Assembly: GCF_029945685.1 (NCBI RefSeq)
Contig: NZ_JAQSDA010000027.1
Coordinates: forward strand, 310,001 to 374,000
Source of the DNA: Polaromonas sp.
GTDB taxonomy: Bacteria; Pseudomonadota; Gammaproteobacteria; Burkholderiales; Burkholderiaceae_C
Direction of reading: 5' to 3'
DNA: 64,000 nt
Shown here: positions 25,780 through 36,953 of the stretch, piece by piece
How the letters are laid out: the number at the start of each line of letters is the position of its first letter
Position numbering within the stretch: position 1 is the first letter of the stretch
Program-made: the position numbers and the translations under genes
Notes under the pieces: generated by a model
Told to the model about the DNA's origin: nothing
The model's database searches: none
What the model saw: the letters and a program-made list of their open reading frames with translations, nothing else

Positions 25780-26982
25780 ATGAATGTGCTGAAACTGAAA
25801 AAAACAACCTGGCTATGGATCGCGGCGGGCGTCGCGGTGCTTGCGGCGCTGGCCTGGGCCTTTTCGCCGCGACCCGTCGAAGTCGAAACCGCGGCCGTCA
25901 AACAAGGCCATTTCGAGCAGTCCATCGAGGAGGATGGTCGCACCCGGCTCAAGGACCGCTACACCGTCTCGGCGCCGGTGGCCGCACGTGTGGCACGCAT
26001 GGTGCTGCGCGAGGGTGACCCTGTGGCCGCCGGCGACGTCGTGGCCGTGCTGACGCCGGTCATGTCATCAATGGTCGATGAACGCAGTGCGCGCGAAGCG
26101 ACGGCGCGGCTGAAAGCGGCCGCTGCCGGGGTAGAGCGCGCCTCGGCCCGCGTGGCACGCGCCAGAATTTCCCTGCAGGAGGCTCAACTGGAAAAGGAGC
26201 GCACCGAGAAACTGGCCGGTGAAGGATTCCTGTCGGCCTCAAAGCTCGATGCGGTCCGGCTGGCCCAGTCAGGCGCCCGCCGCGAACTGGAGGTGGCGGA
26301 CGCAGAACGTGAGATGGCGGTGCAGGAAAAGGCCCAGGCCGCGGCGGTGCTGCAACCAGCCGGGGCCGGCAGCAGCAGCACCCGGCCGCTGAGCGTGCGT
26401 TCGCCGGTCAGCGGGGTGGTGTTGCGCGTGCCGCAGCCCAGCGAGGCCACCCTTGCCGCCGGCGCCGCCCTGCTGGACATTGGCGACCCCCAGCGCATGG
26501 AAGTGATCAGCGAACTGCTCACCACCGACGCCGTGCAGGCCACGGCCGGGCGCCGCGTGGTGATCGAACGCTGGGGCGGGCCGCCCGTCGAGGGCGTGGT
26601 GCGCCGCGTGGAACCGGCCGCCTTCACCAAGGTTTCTGCGCTGGGCATCGAAGAGCAGCGTGTCAACGTGCAGATCGACGTCAGCAACCCGCCCCAAGCC
26701 TGGCGCAGCATGGGTGACGGCTTCCGGGTGTCGGTGCGGATCATCACGGCCAGTGTCGAGCAGGCCGTGCTCGCCCCCCTGGGGGCGCTGTTTCCTCACG
26801 GCAAGGGTATGGCGGTTTACAGGCTGGAGGGTTCCCATGCCCGGCTGCAACCGGTCGAAGTGGGCGCACGCAACAACAACGAGGCCTGGCTGCGCAGCGG
26901 CCTGACGCAGGGGCAGGTCGTGGTTGTTTACCCTCCCGCCACCATCCGGGACGGCAGCAAAGTGCACGTGCGCACGCCCTGA
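25780..26982 (+). CDS. HlyD-family periplasmic adaptor of the ABC exporter
   Basis: A 400-residue adaptor with an N-terminal membrane anchor (about 7-27, TTWLWIAAGVAVLAALAW), a lipoyl half-motif (about 60-95), an alpha-helical hairpin (about 100-190), then a second lipoyl half, beta-barrel and membrane-proximal domains. RSPVSGVVLRV near 205 is the lipoyl return. It joins the inner-membrane permease to an outer-membrane channel; no TolC-like gene is present in the window. The start at 25780 is 19 bp after the permease stop. The kinase gene starts 7 bp downstream. Confidence 0.88.
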   Translation: MNVLKLKKTTWLWIAAGVAVLAALAWAFSPRPVEVETAAVKQGHFEQSIEEDGRTRLKDRYTVSAPVAARVARMVLREGDPVAAGDVVAVLTPVMSSMVDERSAREATARLKAAAAGVERASARVARARISLQEAQLEKERTEKLAGEGFLSASKLDAVRLAQSGARRELEVADAEREMAVQEKAQAAAVLQPAGAGSSSTRPLSVRSPVSGVVLRVPQPSEATLAAGAALLDIGDPQRMEVISELLTTDAVQATAGRRVVIERWGGPPVEGVVRRVEPAAFTKVSALGIEEQRVNVQIDVSNPPQAWRSMGDGFRVSVRIITASVEQAVLAPLGALFPHGKGMAVYRLEGSHARLQPVEVGARNNNEAWLRSGLTQGQVVVVYPPATIRDGSKVHVRTP

Positions 26983-26989
26983 GCCAGCC

Positions 26990-28459
26990 ATGTCCATCCC
27001 AGACGATTCCATGGGCCCTGCCCGGGCGCTGGTCACCACCCTGGCCAACGCCTTGCGCGCGGAACTGATCGAAACCCATATTTCCTGGGTATTGCTGGCC
27101 ACACACACCGCGTACAAGATCAAGAAGCCGGTGCACCTGCCCTTCGTCGACTACAGCACCTTGCAGGCCCGGCGCCATTTCTGCGAGGAAGAGGTCCGGC
27201 TCAACCAGCGGCTGGCGCCAGGGCTGTACCTGGGCGTCACGGACATCACCGGTATGCCCGCCTCGCCCGAGATCGACGGTGCCGGGGCGGTGCTGGAACA
27301 CGCCGTGCGCATGCGCCGCTTTCCCCCGGGAGCACTCTTCAGCGAAAGAATCGCCGCCGGCACCCTCAACAACCAAGACGTGGATCAGCTGGCCGCCTTG
27401 CTGGCCGACTTTCATGAAAGTGCGCCGCGCGCCACTGCCTCGGATGGTTTTTCCGGCGCCGACCAGCGCCGGCGCATCGCGCTGGCTGCGCTCGAAGGCG
27501 TCCGGCCATTGGCCAGCGAAGCCGCGCTGTCCGCCTTGCAAACATGGCTGACGGCGGAGTCCGACGCACTGGCGCCCTTGTGGACCTCCCGCCAGATAGA
27601 CGGGCATGTGCGCGAATGCCACGGTGACCTGCATCTGGCGAACGTGGTGCGTCTTGAAGACCATGTCGCAGCCTTCGATGGCATCGAGTTCGACCCGGCA
27701 CTGCGCTGGATCGACGTGATCGACGATGTTGCCTTTGTGGTGATGGATCTCGCTGCCCACCAGCGGCAGGACCTGTGCTTCCGTTTCCTCAACGCCTGGC
27801 TGGACCGCACCGGCGACCACGCCGGCCTGCCGGCACTGCGTTTTTCCGTCGTTTACCGGGCACTGGTCCGCGCCCAGGTGGCGCACCTGCGCAGCGCCGG
27901 GAGCGACGCGGCCCGCCGCTACCTGGCAACAGCCCTGACCTGGGCGCAGCCGGGCAAGGCGGGGCTGTCCATCATGCACGGCCTGCCGGGGTCGGGAAAA
28001 ACCTGGGTCTCGCAGCGCCTTCTAGAGCAGGAAGGTGCGATCCGGCTACGCTCGGACGTGGAACGCAAGCGCCTGTACGGCCTGGGCATGCTGGAGGATT
28101 CGCGTGCCAAGGGGTTGGATCTGTACGGCGCGGACACCACCGCGCGCACTTATGCGCAGCTGTTCGGCCTGGCACGCACGGTATTGCAGGCCGGTCACCC
28201 GGTGATCCTTGACGCGGCTTTCCCGCGCCGCATCGAACGGGATCAGGCGCACGCGCTGGCACAAGACCTGGGTGTGCCGTTTTCCATCGTGCACTGCGAA
28301 GCGCCCCTGCCTGTGTTGCGCGAACGCCTGCTGGCGCGCCGTGGCGATGCGTCGGAGGCCAACGTGACTGTGCTTGAACAGGTGCGCGAAGTCGTGGAGC
28401 CCCTGTCGGGAAACGAGTTTTCTCTTGTGCGCTCTATGGCGCCAGACAAACCCGCGTGA
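26990..28459 (+). CDS. Two-domain protein: aminoglycoside-phosphotransferase-like kinase fused to a P-loop (AAA_33-like) kinase
   Basis: A 489-residue fusion. The N-terminal half (about 1-310) resembles APH/choline-kinase-like proteins: KIKKPVHLPF near 44, a catalytic-loop HGDLHLAN (about 217-224) and DGIEFD (metal Asp). The C-terminal half has a Walker A GLPGSGKT (about 337-344), a conserved RSDVERKRL element and an Arg-rich lid. Similar fusions are annotated as bifunctional aminoglycoside phosphotransferase/ATP-binding proteins; the true substrate is unknown and probably not an antibiotic. The gene is 7 bp after the exporter adaptor and upstream of the NMP phosphorylase. Confidence 0.8.
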   Translation: MSIPDDSMGPARALVTTLANALRAELIETHISWVLLATHTAYKIKKPVHLPFVDYSTLQARRHFCEEEVRLNQRLAPGLYLGVTDITGMPASPEIDGAGAVLEHAVRMRRFPPGALFSERIAAGTLNNQDVDQLAALLADFHESAPRATASDGFSGADQRRRIALAALEGVRPLASEAALSALQTWLTAESDALAPLWTSRQIDGHVRECHGDLHLANVVRLEDHVAAFDGIEFDPALRWIDVIDDVAFVVMDLAAHQRQDLCFRFLNAWLDRTGDHAGLPALRFSVVYRALVRAQVAHLRSAGSDAARRYLATALTWAQPGKAGLSIMHGLPGSGKTWVSQRLLEQEGAIRLRSDVERKRLYGLGMLEDSRAKGLDLYGADTTARTYAQLFGLARTVLQAGHPVILDAAFPRRIERDQAHALAQDLGVPFSIVHCEAPLPVLRERLLARRGDASEANVTVLEQVREVVEPLSGNEFSLVRSMAPDKPA

Positions 28460-28523
28460 TCTTCCACCGGTGGGACCGGTGCGCACCAGTGCACTTGCGC
28501 GCTCCCCGGCCCGGAAGCCGGAC

Positions 28524-28565
28524 TTGCGTTTTATCAAGGCCAGCGATACTCGCCTTGCCTACAGT
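28524..28565 (+). promoter_or_regulatory. Candidate FNR-type internal promoter before the NMP phosphorylase gene
   Basis: TTGCGTTTTATCAA (28524-28537) has one perfect ATCAA half and a degenerate half. Exactly 22 bp later lies a -10-like TACAGT (28560-28565), giving an RNA start close to 28572 and an ATG at 28582 preceded by GAAGGA. The spacing is the main support. Confidence 0.5.
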
Positions 28566-28581
28566 GACGCGAAGGATTCCC

Positions 28582-30108
28582 ATGCAAGCAACGTCGCCCC
28601 CTCCCACTGTCAACCGCCTGCGCCTGCGCAGGCTGGGCATCGACACCTACCAGGAACCGGTGCTCTATATGCACCGCGACTGCCCCATCTGCCATTCGGA
28701 AGGCTTCGAGGCGCGGTCGCGCGTGGAACTGCGGCTCAATGGCCGCACCATCGTGGCGACGCTCAATGTGGTGACCGGAGACTTCCTCGCCGCCGACGAG
28801 GCCGGCCTGTCCGAGGCAGCATGGCGCCTGCTCCATGCGCAACCTGGCGATGAAATTTCCTTGCACCATCCGGCTCCGCTTGAGTCGCTCAGCCATGTAC
28901 GCGCCAAGGTCTATGGCCGCCGCCTCGGCCAGGCCGCCATCGACGCCGTGATCGGGGACGTGGCGGCCGGGCGGTATTCCGACCTGCAACTCGCGGCCTT
29001 TGTCACGGCCTGTGCCGGCGATCATCTGGACATGGATGAAACCATCGCGTTGACCCGCGCCATGGTCAATGTGGGCGAGCGCATTCACTGGGGTGAGGGC
29101 CTGGTCATGGACAAACACTGCGTGGGCGGGCTGCCCGGCAACCGCACCACCATGATCATTGTTCCCATCATTGCCGCCTGCGGGCTGCGCATGCCCAAGA
29201 CCTCGTCGCGCGCCATCACCTCGCCGGCCGGCACCGCCGACACCATGGAAACGCTGGCACCGGTGGACCTCGACGTGGCCCAGATCCGGCGCGTGGTCGA
29301 CCGCACCGGCGGCTGCATTGTCTGGGGCGGTGCCGTACGGCTCAGCCCCGCCGACGACATCCTGATCCGCGTGGAGCGCCCGCTGGACCTGGACAGCCAG
29401 GGGCAACTCGTAGCCTCGGTCCTGTCCAAGAAAGCCGCGGCCGGTGCCACCCATGTGCTGATCGACATGCCGGTCGGGCTGACGGCCAAGGTCCGCAGCG
29501 CGCACGCGGCCAACCTGCTGGGGCAGCAGCTCAAGCAGGTCGGCCAGGCGCTGGGCATGCAGGTGCGTGTGGTGCAGACCGACGGCGTGGCCCCGGTGGG
29601 CCGCGGCATCGGCCCCGCGCTGGAAGCGCGCGACGTGCTGGCCGTTCTTCGCCGCGAAACCTCGGCCCCGGCCGACCTGGCACTGCGTGCGCTGCAGCTG
29701 GCCGGACAGATTCTCGAGTTCGGCGGCGCGGCGCCAGCCGGCGCCGGCCTGGCCCTGGCCAGAGCGGTGCTGGAGGACGGTCGCGCCTGGCAGAAATTCC
29801 AGGACATCTGCGAGGCGCAGGGCGGCCTGCGCGAGCCGCCTGTGGCCCCTCACCAGCAAGCAGTGCTGTCCCGGCATGGCGGCACCGTGATCGCCATCGA
29901 CAACCGGCGCCTGGCGCGCATCGCCAAACTGGCCGGCGCCCCTTCGGCGGCGTGTGCCGGCATCGACATGAATGTGCAGCTCGGCACGGTGGTCGAGCGC
30001 GGCCAGCCGCTGTTCACGCTGCACGCGGCAACGCCGGGCGAACTCGCCTACGCGCTGGAGTACGCCACCACCCAGGCCGAAGCGGTGCATGTGATGGAAG
30101 AAGCCTGA
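28582..30108 (+). CDS. Thymidine/AMP phosphorylase-family enzyme (archaeal NMP phosphorylase-like)
   Basis: A 508-residue phosphorylase with the three DeoA-type domains and an added N-terminal domain (about 1-90), as in archaeal AMP phosphorylases of about 500 residues. The motifs DKHCVGGLPGNRTTMIIVP (phosphate and sugar site), KTSSRAITSPAGTAD and CIVWGGAVRLSPADD match that archaeal family more closely than the shorter bacterial DeoA. That family converts NMP plus phosphate to base plus ribose-1,5-bisphosphate. A CPICHSEGFEARSR segment near 33-47 has two Cys that could bind metal. The start follows GAAGGATTCCC. The stop overlaps the next start (TGATG). The nucleotide specificity is an inference. 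Confidence 0.88.
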   Translation: MQATSPPPTVNRLRLRRLGIDTYQEPVLYMHRDCPICHSEGFEARSRVELRLNGRTIVATLNVVTGDFLAADEAGLSEAAWRLLHAQPGDEISLHHPAPLESLSHVRAKVYGRRLGQAAIDAVIGDVAAGRYSDLQLAAFVTACAGDHLDMDETIALTRAMVNVGERIHWGEGLVMDKHCVGGLPGNRTTMIIVPIIAACGLRMPKTSSRAITSPAGTADTMETLAPVDLDVAQIRRVVDRTGGCIVWGGAVRLSPADDILIRVERPLDLDSQGQLVASVLSKKAAAGATHVLIDMPVGLTAKVRSAHAANLLGQQLKQVGQALGMQVRVVQTDGVAPVGRGIGPALEARDVLAVLRRETSAPADLALRALQLAGQILEFGGAAPAGAGLALARAVLEDGRAWQKFQDICEAQGGLREPPVAPHQQAVLSRHGGTVIAIDNRRLARIAKLAGAPSAACAGIDMNVQLGTVVERGQPLFTLHAATPGELAYALEYATTQAEAVHVMEEA

Positions 30109-31010
30109 TGCTGGTCCTGGCACTTCCCGGTGGTGAGCAGCTCGCGGCCGGCCTCGCCAGCCGCCTGCGCTGCGACTGCGCCAGCCTGCAGCTGCACCAG
30201 TTTCCCGACGGCGAAACCGGCGTGCGTATTGATGCGCCAGTCAAGGGCCGCTGCGTGGTGCTGGCCGGCAGCCTGGACCAGCCCGATGGCAAGACCCTGC
30301 CGCTGATTTTTGCTGCCGACGCGGCGCGCGAACTGGGCGCCCGGCAGGTCGGACTGGTCGCGCCCTACCTGGCCTACATGCGGCAAGACAAACGCTTCAA
30401 ACCAGGGGAAGCCGTGACCTCCCGCAGCTACGCGCGGCTGCTGTCTGCTTCGCTGGACTTTCTGGTCACCGTGGATCCGCACCTGCACCGCATTCACAGC
30501 CTGGACGAGGTGTACAGCATCCGCACGCAGGTCATCCCGGCCGCGCCGCTGATCGCGCGCTGGCTGCGCAGTCACGTGCCAGCCCCCTGGTTGATCGGCC
30601 CCGATCAGGAAAGCGAACAGTGGGTCTCAGAAGTGGCAGGCCTGGCCGGCGCCCCCTGGACCGTGCTGGCCAAGACACGGCGCGGCGACCGCGAGGTGGG
30701 GGTCCGGCTGGCCAGCCGAGAACGCTGGCCAGAACGGACCCCGGTGCTGCTCGACGACATCATTTCCACGGGGCAAACCATGCTGGCCGCCACGCGGCTC
30801 CTGAAAAAAGCCGGTCTGGGTGCACCGCTGTGCATAGGTGTGCATGCGCTCTTCAACGCCGAGGCCCAACGCCAGCTGCTCGAAGCAGGCGTCACGCGTG
30901 TGCTGACCTGCGACACCATCACACACCCTAGCAACGCGATACGCATGGCCCCACTGCTGGCCCGCGCCGTGCGCCAACTCAGCGCAGCCGGCAAGGATGC
31001 CAAACCATGA
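30108..31010 (+). CDS. Ribose-phosphate pyrophosphokinase homologue, archaeal/class-III-like
   Basis: A 300-residue PRPP-synthase family member with two Rossmann-like phosphoribosyltransferase domains. PYLAYMRQDKRFKPGEAVTS and the PRPP loop LLDDIISTGQTM resemble archaeal and class III enzymes more than E. coli Prs, and the DPHLHRIHSLDE and GPDQESEQWV blocks are conserved. It transfers pyrophosphate from ATP to ribose-5-phosphate. It is a second, diverged copy; the housekeeping prs would lie elsewhere. Its start overlaps the phosphorylase stop by 1 bp and its end overlaps the next gene by 4 bp, so the three are translationally coupled. Confidence 0.85.
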   Translation: MLVLALPGGEQLAAGLASRLRCDCASLQLHQFPDGETGVRIDAPVKGRCVVLAGSLDQPDGKTLPLIFAADAARELGARQVGLVAPYLAYMRQDKRFKPGEAVTSRSYARLLSASLDFLVTVDPHLHRIHSLDEVYSIRTQVIPAAPLIARWLRSHVPAPWLIGPDQESEQWVSEVAGLAGAPWTVLAKTRRGDREVGVRLASRERWPERTPVLLDDIISTGQTMLAATRLLKKAGLGAPLCIGVHALFNAEAQRQLLEAGVTRVLTCDTITHPSNAIRMAPLLARAVRQLSAAGKDAKP

Positions 31011-31600
31011 CGGCCAGACGCATTGTCCTGATCCAGGGTCATCCCGACAGCACCGAGCCCCACCTGTGTCACGCGCTCGCGGCCGCATATACCGCGGGCG
31101 CCCAAGAGGCCGGGCACATCGTGCGCATCGTCAAAGTCGCCGAACTCGATTTCCCGCTGCTGGGCAGCCAGCAGGCCTGGGAGGAAGACCCGCTGCCCGC
31201 CGGCTTGAAGCAGGCACAGGCCGACATCCGCTGGGCCGAGCACATCGTGCTGTTCTTCCCGCTCTGCCTGGGCGACATGCCGGCCCTGCTCAAGGGCTTT
31301 CTGGAGCAGGTGGCCAGGCCCGGTTTTGCTTTTGAACATGAAGCGGGCCGCGCGACCTTCACCAAAAAAGGTCTGACAGGCCGATCGGCCCGGGTGGTGG
31401 TGACCATGGGCATGCCTGCCATGGTTTACCGCTGGTATTTTCGCGCCCACAGCATCAAGTCGCTGGAGCGCAACATCCTGGGCTTCATCGGCATCACCCC
31501 GGTCCACACCACACTGATTGGCATGGTCGGCGATTTCAAGGCGAACGACGGCAGCCGCTGGCTGTCCAAACTGCGGCGGCTCGGGCAAAGCGCTAAGTAG
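31007..31600 (+). CDS. Flavodoxin-fold NAD(P)H dehydrogenase (quinone)/KefF-like oxidoreductase
   Basis: A 197-residue protein of the Flavodoxin_2 family. The phosphate-binding GHPDSTEPHL near residues 11-20, the HIVLFFPLCLGDMPALLKGFLEQV segment (about 83-106) and TMGMPAMVYRWYF are typical of FMN/FAD-dependent quinone reductases. Such enzymes make two-electron reductions of quinones. The start overlaps the PRPP synthase stop by ATGA. It belongs to the run of genes from hsp20 or the phosphorylase promoter. The acceptor is unknown. Confidence 0.8.
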   Translation: MTARRIVLIQGHPDSTEPHLCHALAAAYTAGAQEAGHIVRIVKVAELDFPLLGSQQAWEEDPLPAGLKQAQADIRWAEHIVLFFPLCLGDMPALLKGFLEQVARPGFAFEHEAGRATFTKKGLTGRSARVVVTMGMPAMVYRWYFRAHSIKSLERNILGFIGITPVHTTLIGMVGDFKANDGSRWLSKLRRLGQSAK

Positions 31601-31657
31601 GGCATGCATGGCCAACCCACCCACTCCACCGAACCCCTCCACGCCAGGAAGACCACC

Positions 31658-33184
31658 ATGAACCCTGCACCGATTGCACCACCCACCGCTCCCGCACCCG
31701 GCAACCCCGGCAGCGACATCGTCAAGCGTGTCGGTCTGCTCGCCGCGCTGGCCGCCCTGCTGACCATTGTCTGGATGCCTGCCCTGCCGGGCCTGCCGCA
31801 CGCCGGGCAGGTGATGCTGGCCATCCTGGCCTTTGCCGTGATTGTCTGGATGACCGAAGCGCTCGACTACGCGGTGAGTTCTGTGGTCATAGGCGCGCTT
31901 ATGATCTTCCTGCTGGCCTATGCGCCCGATGCGGCCAAACCCGCCGGGCCGGACATGGGTACCGGCGCAGCGCTGGGCCTGGCTCTGTCCGGCTTTTCCA
32001 ACAGCGCCGTGGCGCTGGTGGCGGCCGCCTGCTTCATCGCCGCGGCCATGTCCGCCACCGGGCTGGACAGGCGCATCGCGCTCAAGGTGCTGTCCAGGGT
32101 GGATGCGGGCACCAACCACATCGTGATCGGTGCCATGGTCACGGGTTTCCTGCTGTCCTTCATCGTGCCCAGCACCACGGCGCGCGTCGCCTGCCTGGTG
32201 CCCATCATGATGGGTTTCATTCTGGCCTTCAAGGTCGACAGGCGCAGCCGCTTTGCCGGCCTGCTGGTGATCACCGCGGCACAAACCGCCAGCGTCTGGA
32301 ACATCGGCATCAAGACGGCGGCGGCGCAAAACATGGTGGCCATCGGCTTCATCGAAAAGCAGTTCGGCACCAGCATCAGCTGGACCGAGTGGTTCGTTGC
32401 CGGTGCGCCGTTTTCAGCCGTGCTGAGCGTGGCCGTGTATTTCATCATGACCCGCCTGATGAAACCGGAGATGAAGGAAATCGCGGGCGGCCAGGCCACC
32501 ATCCGGCAACAGCTCGAAGCGATCGGGCCGATGACGCTGCGGCAGTGGAAGCTGCTGTTCATCGTGCTGGTGTTGCTGGGTTTCTGGGCCACCGAAAAAG
32601 TGCTGCACAACTTCGACACCTCGTCGACCACCATCGCGGCCATTGCGCTGATGCTGGTGCCGCGTCTGGGGGTGATGGACTGGAAGGAATCGCAGCGCGG
32701 TTTCCCCTGGGGCACGGTGATCCTGTTCGCGGTCGGCATCAGCGTCGGCACCGCTCTCCTGAAAACCAACGCGGCCGGCTGGCTGGCCAACCTGATCGTC
32801 CAGCACCTCGGGCTGCAGCAGGCCAGCGCCTTTGCGATCCTGATGCTGCTGTCGCTGTTCCTGATCGTGATCCACCTCGGCTTTGCCAGCGCCACGGCGC
32901 TGGCATCCACCATGATTCCCATCATCATCAGCGTGCTGACAGCCGTGCAGACCCCGGGCATCAACGTGATCGGCATGACCATGCTGCTGCAGTTCGTGGT
33001 GAGTTTCGGCTTCATCCTGCCGGTCAATGCGCCGCAAAACATGATCGCCTACGGCACGGACACCTTCGATGCGCGCGACTTCGTGCGCACCGGCCTGGTG
33101 ATCACACTGGCCGCCATGGCGCTGCTGGTCGTCTTCGCGCTGACCTACTGGCCGTGGATGGGCTACATGACCAAGGCGGTCTAG
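31658..33184 (+). CDS. DASS/SLC13-family anion transporter
   Basis: A 508-residue inner-membrane protein with about 11-13 hydrophobic segments and an Ala/Pro-rich N-terminal tail. It shows the divalent-anion:Na+ symporter signatures: FSNSAVALVAAACFIAAAM, a SFIVPSTTARVACLVPIM block and the second-half NAPQNMIAYGTDTF motif. Relatives import dicarboxylates, citrate, sulfate or phosphate. The ATG at 31658 is preceded by AGGAAGA. It is 58 bp after the quinone reductase gene and 27 bp before the SagB-like gene. The substrate is not readable from the sequence. Confidence 0.88.
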   Translation: MNPAPIAPPTAPAPGNPGSDIVKRVGLLAALAALLTIVWMPALPGLPHAGQVMLAILAFAVIVWMTEALDYAVSSVVIGALMIFLLAYAPDAAKPAGPDMGTGAALGLALSGFSNSAVALVAAACFIAAAMSATGLDRRIALKVLSRVDAGTNHIVIGAMVTGFLLSFIVPSTTARVACLVPIMMGFILAFKVDRRSRFAGLLVITAAQTASVWNIGIKTAAAQNMVAIGFIEKQFGTSISWTEWFVAGAPFSAVLSVAVYFIMTRLMKPEMKEIAGGQATIRQQLEAIGPMTLRQWKLLFIVLVLLGFWATEKVLHNFDTSSTTIAAIALMLVPRLGVMDWKESQRGFPWGTVILFAVGISVGTALLKTNAAGWLANLIVQHLGLQQASAFAILMLLSLFLIVIHLGFASATALASTMIPIIISVLTAVQTPGINVIGMTMLLQFVVSFGFILPVNAPQNMIAYGTDTFDARDFVRTGLVITLAAMALLVVFALTYWPWMGYMTKAV

Positions 33185-33210
33185 GCAGAACGGAAACAAG
33201 GAGGAGCAAC

Positions 33211-33861
33211 ATGACCACCCTGACCAAGCTCGCCCTCGGCATGATGGGCAAATTGCGGCCCCAACCGGCCCTCGGCAACGCCACCGCCCTGATCAGCCTG
33301 CCCCCGCCTGACCGGCAGGCCGGGCTGCCGCTGATGCAGGCGCTGGCCCAACGCCAGTCGTGCCGCGACTACAAGCCGGCCCCGCTGCCACTGGTGCTGC
33401 TGTCCGGCCTGCTCTGGGCCGCCTGCGGCGTCAACCGCGCCGATGGCGGTCGCACCGCACCGTCGGCCCTCAATGCGCAGGAAATCGACATTTATGTGGC
33501 CTTGCCCGAAGGCGCCTACCGCTACGACGCCGCCGCCCATCAACTGCAACTGATCGCCGGCGCCGACCTGCGGCGGGTGACCGGCTACCAGGACTTTGTC
33601 GATGAGGCACCCATGGACCTGGTCTACGTCGCCAACCACCCGCGCATGTCGCTCGTGCCGGCCGGGCAACGCGAGGCCTACGCCCATGTCGCCGCCGGCG
33701 CCATCACGCAGAACGTCTACCTGTTTGCGGCCAGCAGCGGCCTGTCCACGGTGATACGCGCCTGGATAGACCGCGCCGCCATCGCCGATGCCCTGGGATT
33801 GACGCATGACCAGCAGGTCCTGCTGTCGCAGACGGTCGGTTATCCGGCTGCCGCCCCCTGA
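33211..33861 (+). CDS. SagB/nitroreductase-family oxidoreductase
   Basis: A 216-residue flavoenzyme of the SagB/ThcOx-type nitroreductase family. It begins with an Ala/Leu-rich segment, then RQSCRDYKPAPLPLVLLSGLLWAACGVNR (split over 45-75), the family FMN-binding start. Later blocks are APSALNAQEIDIY, GAITQNVYLFAASSGLSTVIRAWID and QTVGYPA. AAGGAGGAGCAAC gives a strong ribosome site. It is a plain SagB-dehydrogenase domain protein, not associated with a peptide-maturation cluster here. Last gene of the run starting at hsp20. Confidence 0.8.
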   Translation: MTTLTKLALGMMGKLRPQPALGNATALISLPPPDRQAGLPLMQALAQRQSCRDYKPAPLPLVLLSGLLWAACGVNRADGGRTAPSALNAQEIDIYVALPEGAYRYDAAAHQLQLIAGADLRRVTGYQDFVDEAPMDLVYVANHPRMSLVPAGQREAYAHVAAGAITQNVYLFAASSGLSTVIRAWIDRAAIADALGLTHDQQVLLSQTVGYPAAAP

Positions 33862-36363
<2,502 letters not shown>

Positions 36364-36662
36364 AGTCCGGGCTGAGGTCTGGCAGACATCCCCACGTCAC
36401 GCGTAGCGCGGCGCGGGGTCCTTCCGGTGCCATCGACCAGGTGACGCGTGTCCCGTGCCGGGCTTTGCGGGCCCCGGCCATGAGTCACAGTGGCAGCGGT
36501 GCACGCACGGTCGCTGACCACAATTTGCTACTTATTTGATAGCTGCTTGCGCGATACAGGAAAGGGCTGGGGCCACTTTTTATCACTATTGCGATGCTGC
36601 AAGCGCCGCCGGAGGGCAGTGCAGCACCCGGTCATGACCCGTCAGGCCCGGCGTCGGCAGGC
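36364..36662. other. Spacer between convergent katG and small membrane gene, with repeat DNA
   Basis: No gene is seen. The first 120 bp are GC-rich with short palindromes (ACGCGT at 36398 and again near 36443). The middle holds a dispersed Comamonadaceae repeat (copy 4). It resembles the GC-rich element after fnr but is not the same. Confidence 0.45.
36526..36585 (+). repeat. Dispersed Comamonadaceae intergenic repeat, copy 4
   Basis: It starts TGCTACTTATTTGATAGCTG and continues CTTGCGCGATACAGGAAAGG, then GGGCTGG and CACTTTTTATCAC. It is nearly identical to copy 7 (63702) over the first 27 bp and clearly related to copies 1-3. Confidence 0.9.
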
Positions 36663-36902
36663 TCAGTGCTCCCCTGCTGCAGCGCGTGCGCCGGTCACCC
36701 GGCGCCAGAGTCGCAGCACCAGCAGCGCCGAGGGTAGGGCGTGAATGAACAGGTCGAAGATGTCCAGGGGTCGGGACAGCGTGCCCTGACCCAGCATCCG
36801 CACTTTTTCAATCAGGTGCGGCTCGGGTGTGATCGGCGCCACAGCCATCCAAAGGGCCAGGACGACCAGCCATACCAGCGGAATGCGGTCCAGCCACCTC
36901 AT
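36663..36902 (-). CDS. Small conserved membrane protein of unknown function
   Basis: A 79-residue protein with two hydrophobic segments (about 4-24 and 46-66) around a conserved PEPHLIEKVRMLGQGTLSRPLDIFDL stretch (split by the loop). I know this type of protein as often mislabelled an RND transporter in Comamonadaceae. It is downstream of the rhodanese gene on the same strand (51 bp) and may be cotranscribed. No function assigned. Confidence 0.6.
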   Translation of the reverse strand: MRWLDRIPLVWLVVLALWMAVAPITPEPHLIEKVRMLGQGTLSRPLDIFDLFIHALPSALLVLRLWRRVTGARAAAGEH

Positions 36903-36953
36903 GGCCCGGCCTCCCGCAGCCGCGGCGGCCCAGCCAGACGAACAGGCAGATCA

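Noticed and set aside
26990..28459. Antibiotic-resistance aminoglycoside phosphotransferase
   Set aside because: Only the general kinase fold is shared. The fusion to a P-loop kinase and the conserved genomic setting point to a metabolic role.
28582..30108. Simple call of bacterial thymidine phosphorylase DeoA
   Set aside because: The protein is longer by an N-terminal domain and its motifs match archaeal AMP phosphorylases better. Nucleoside use is still possible, so I kept the wider family name.
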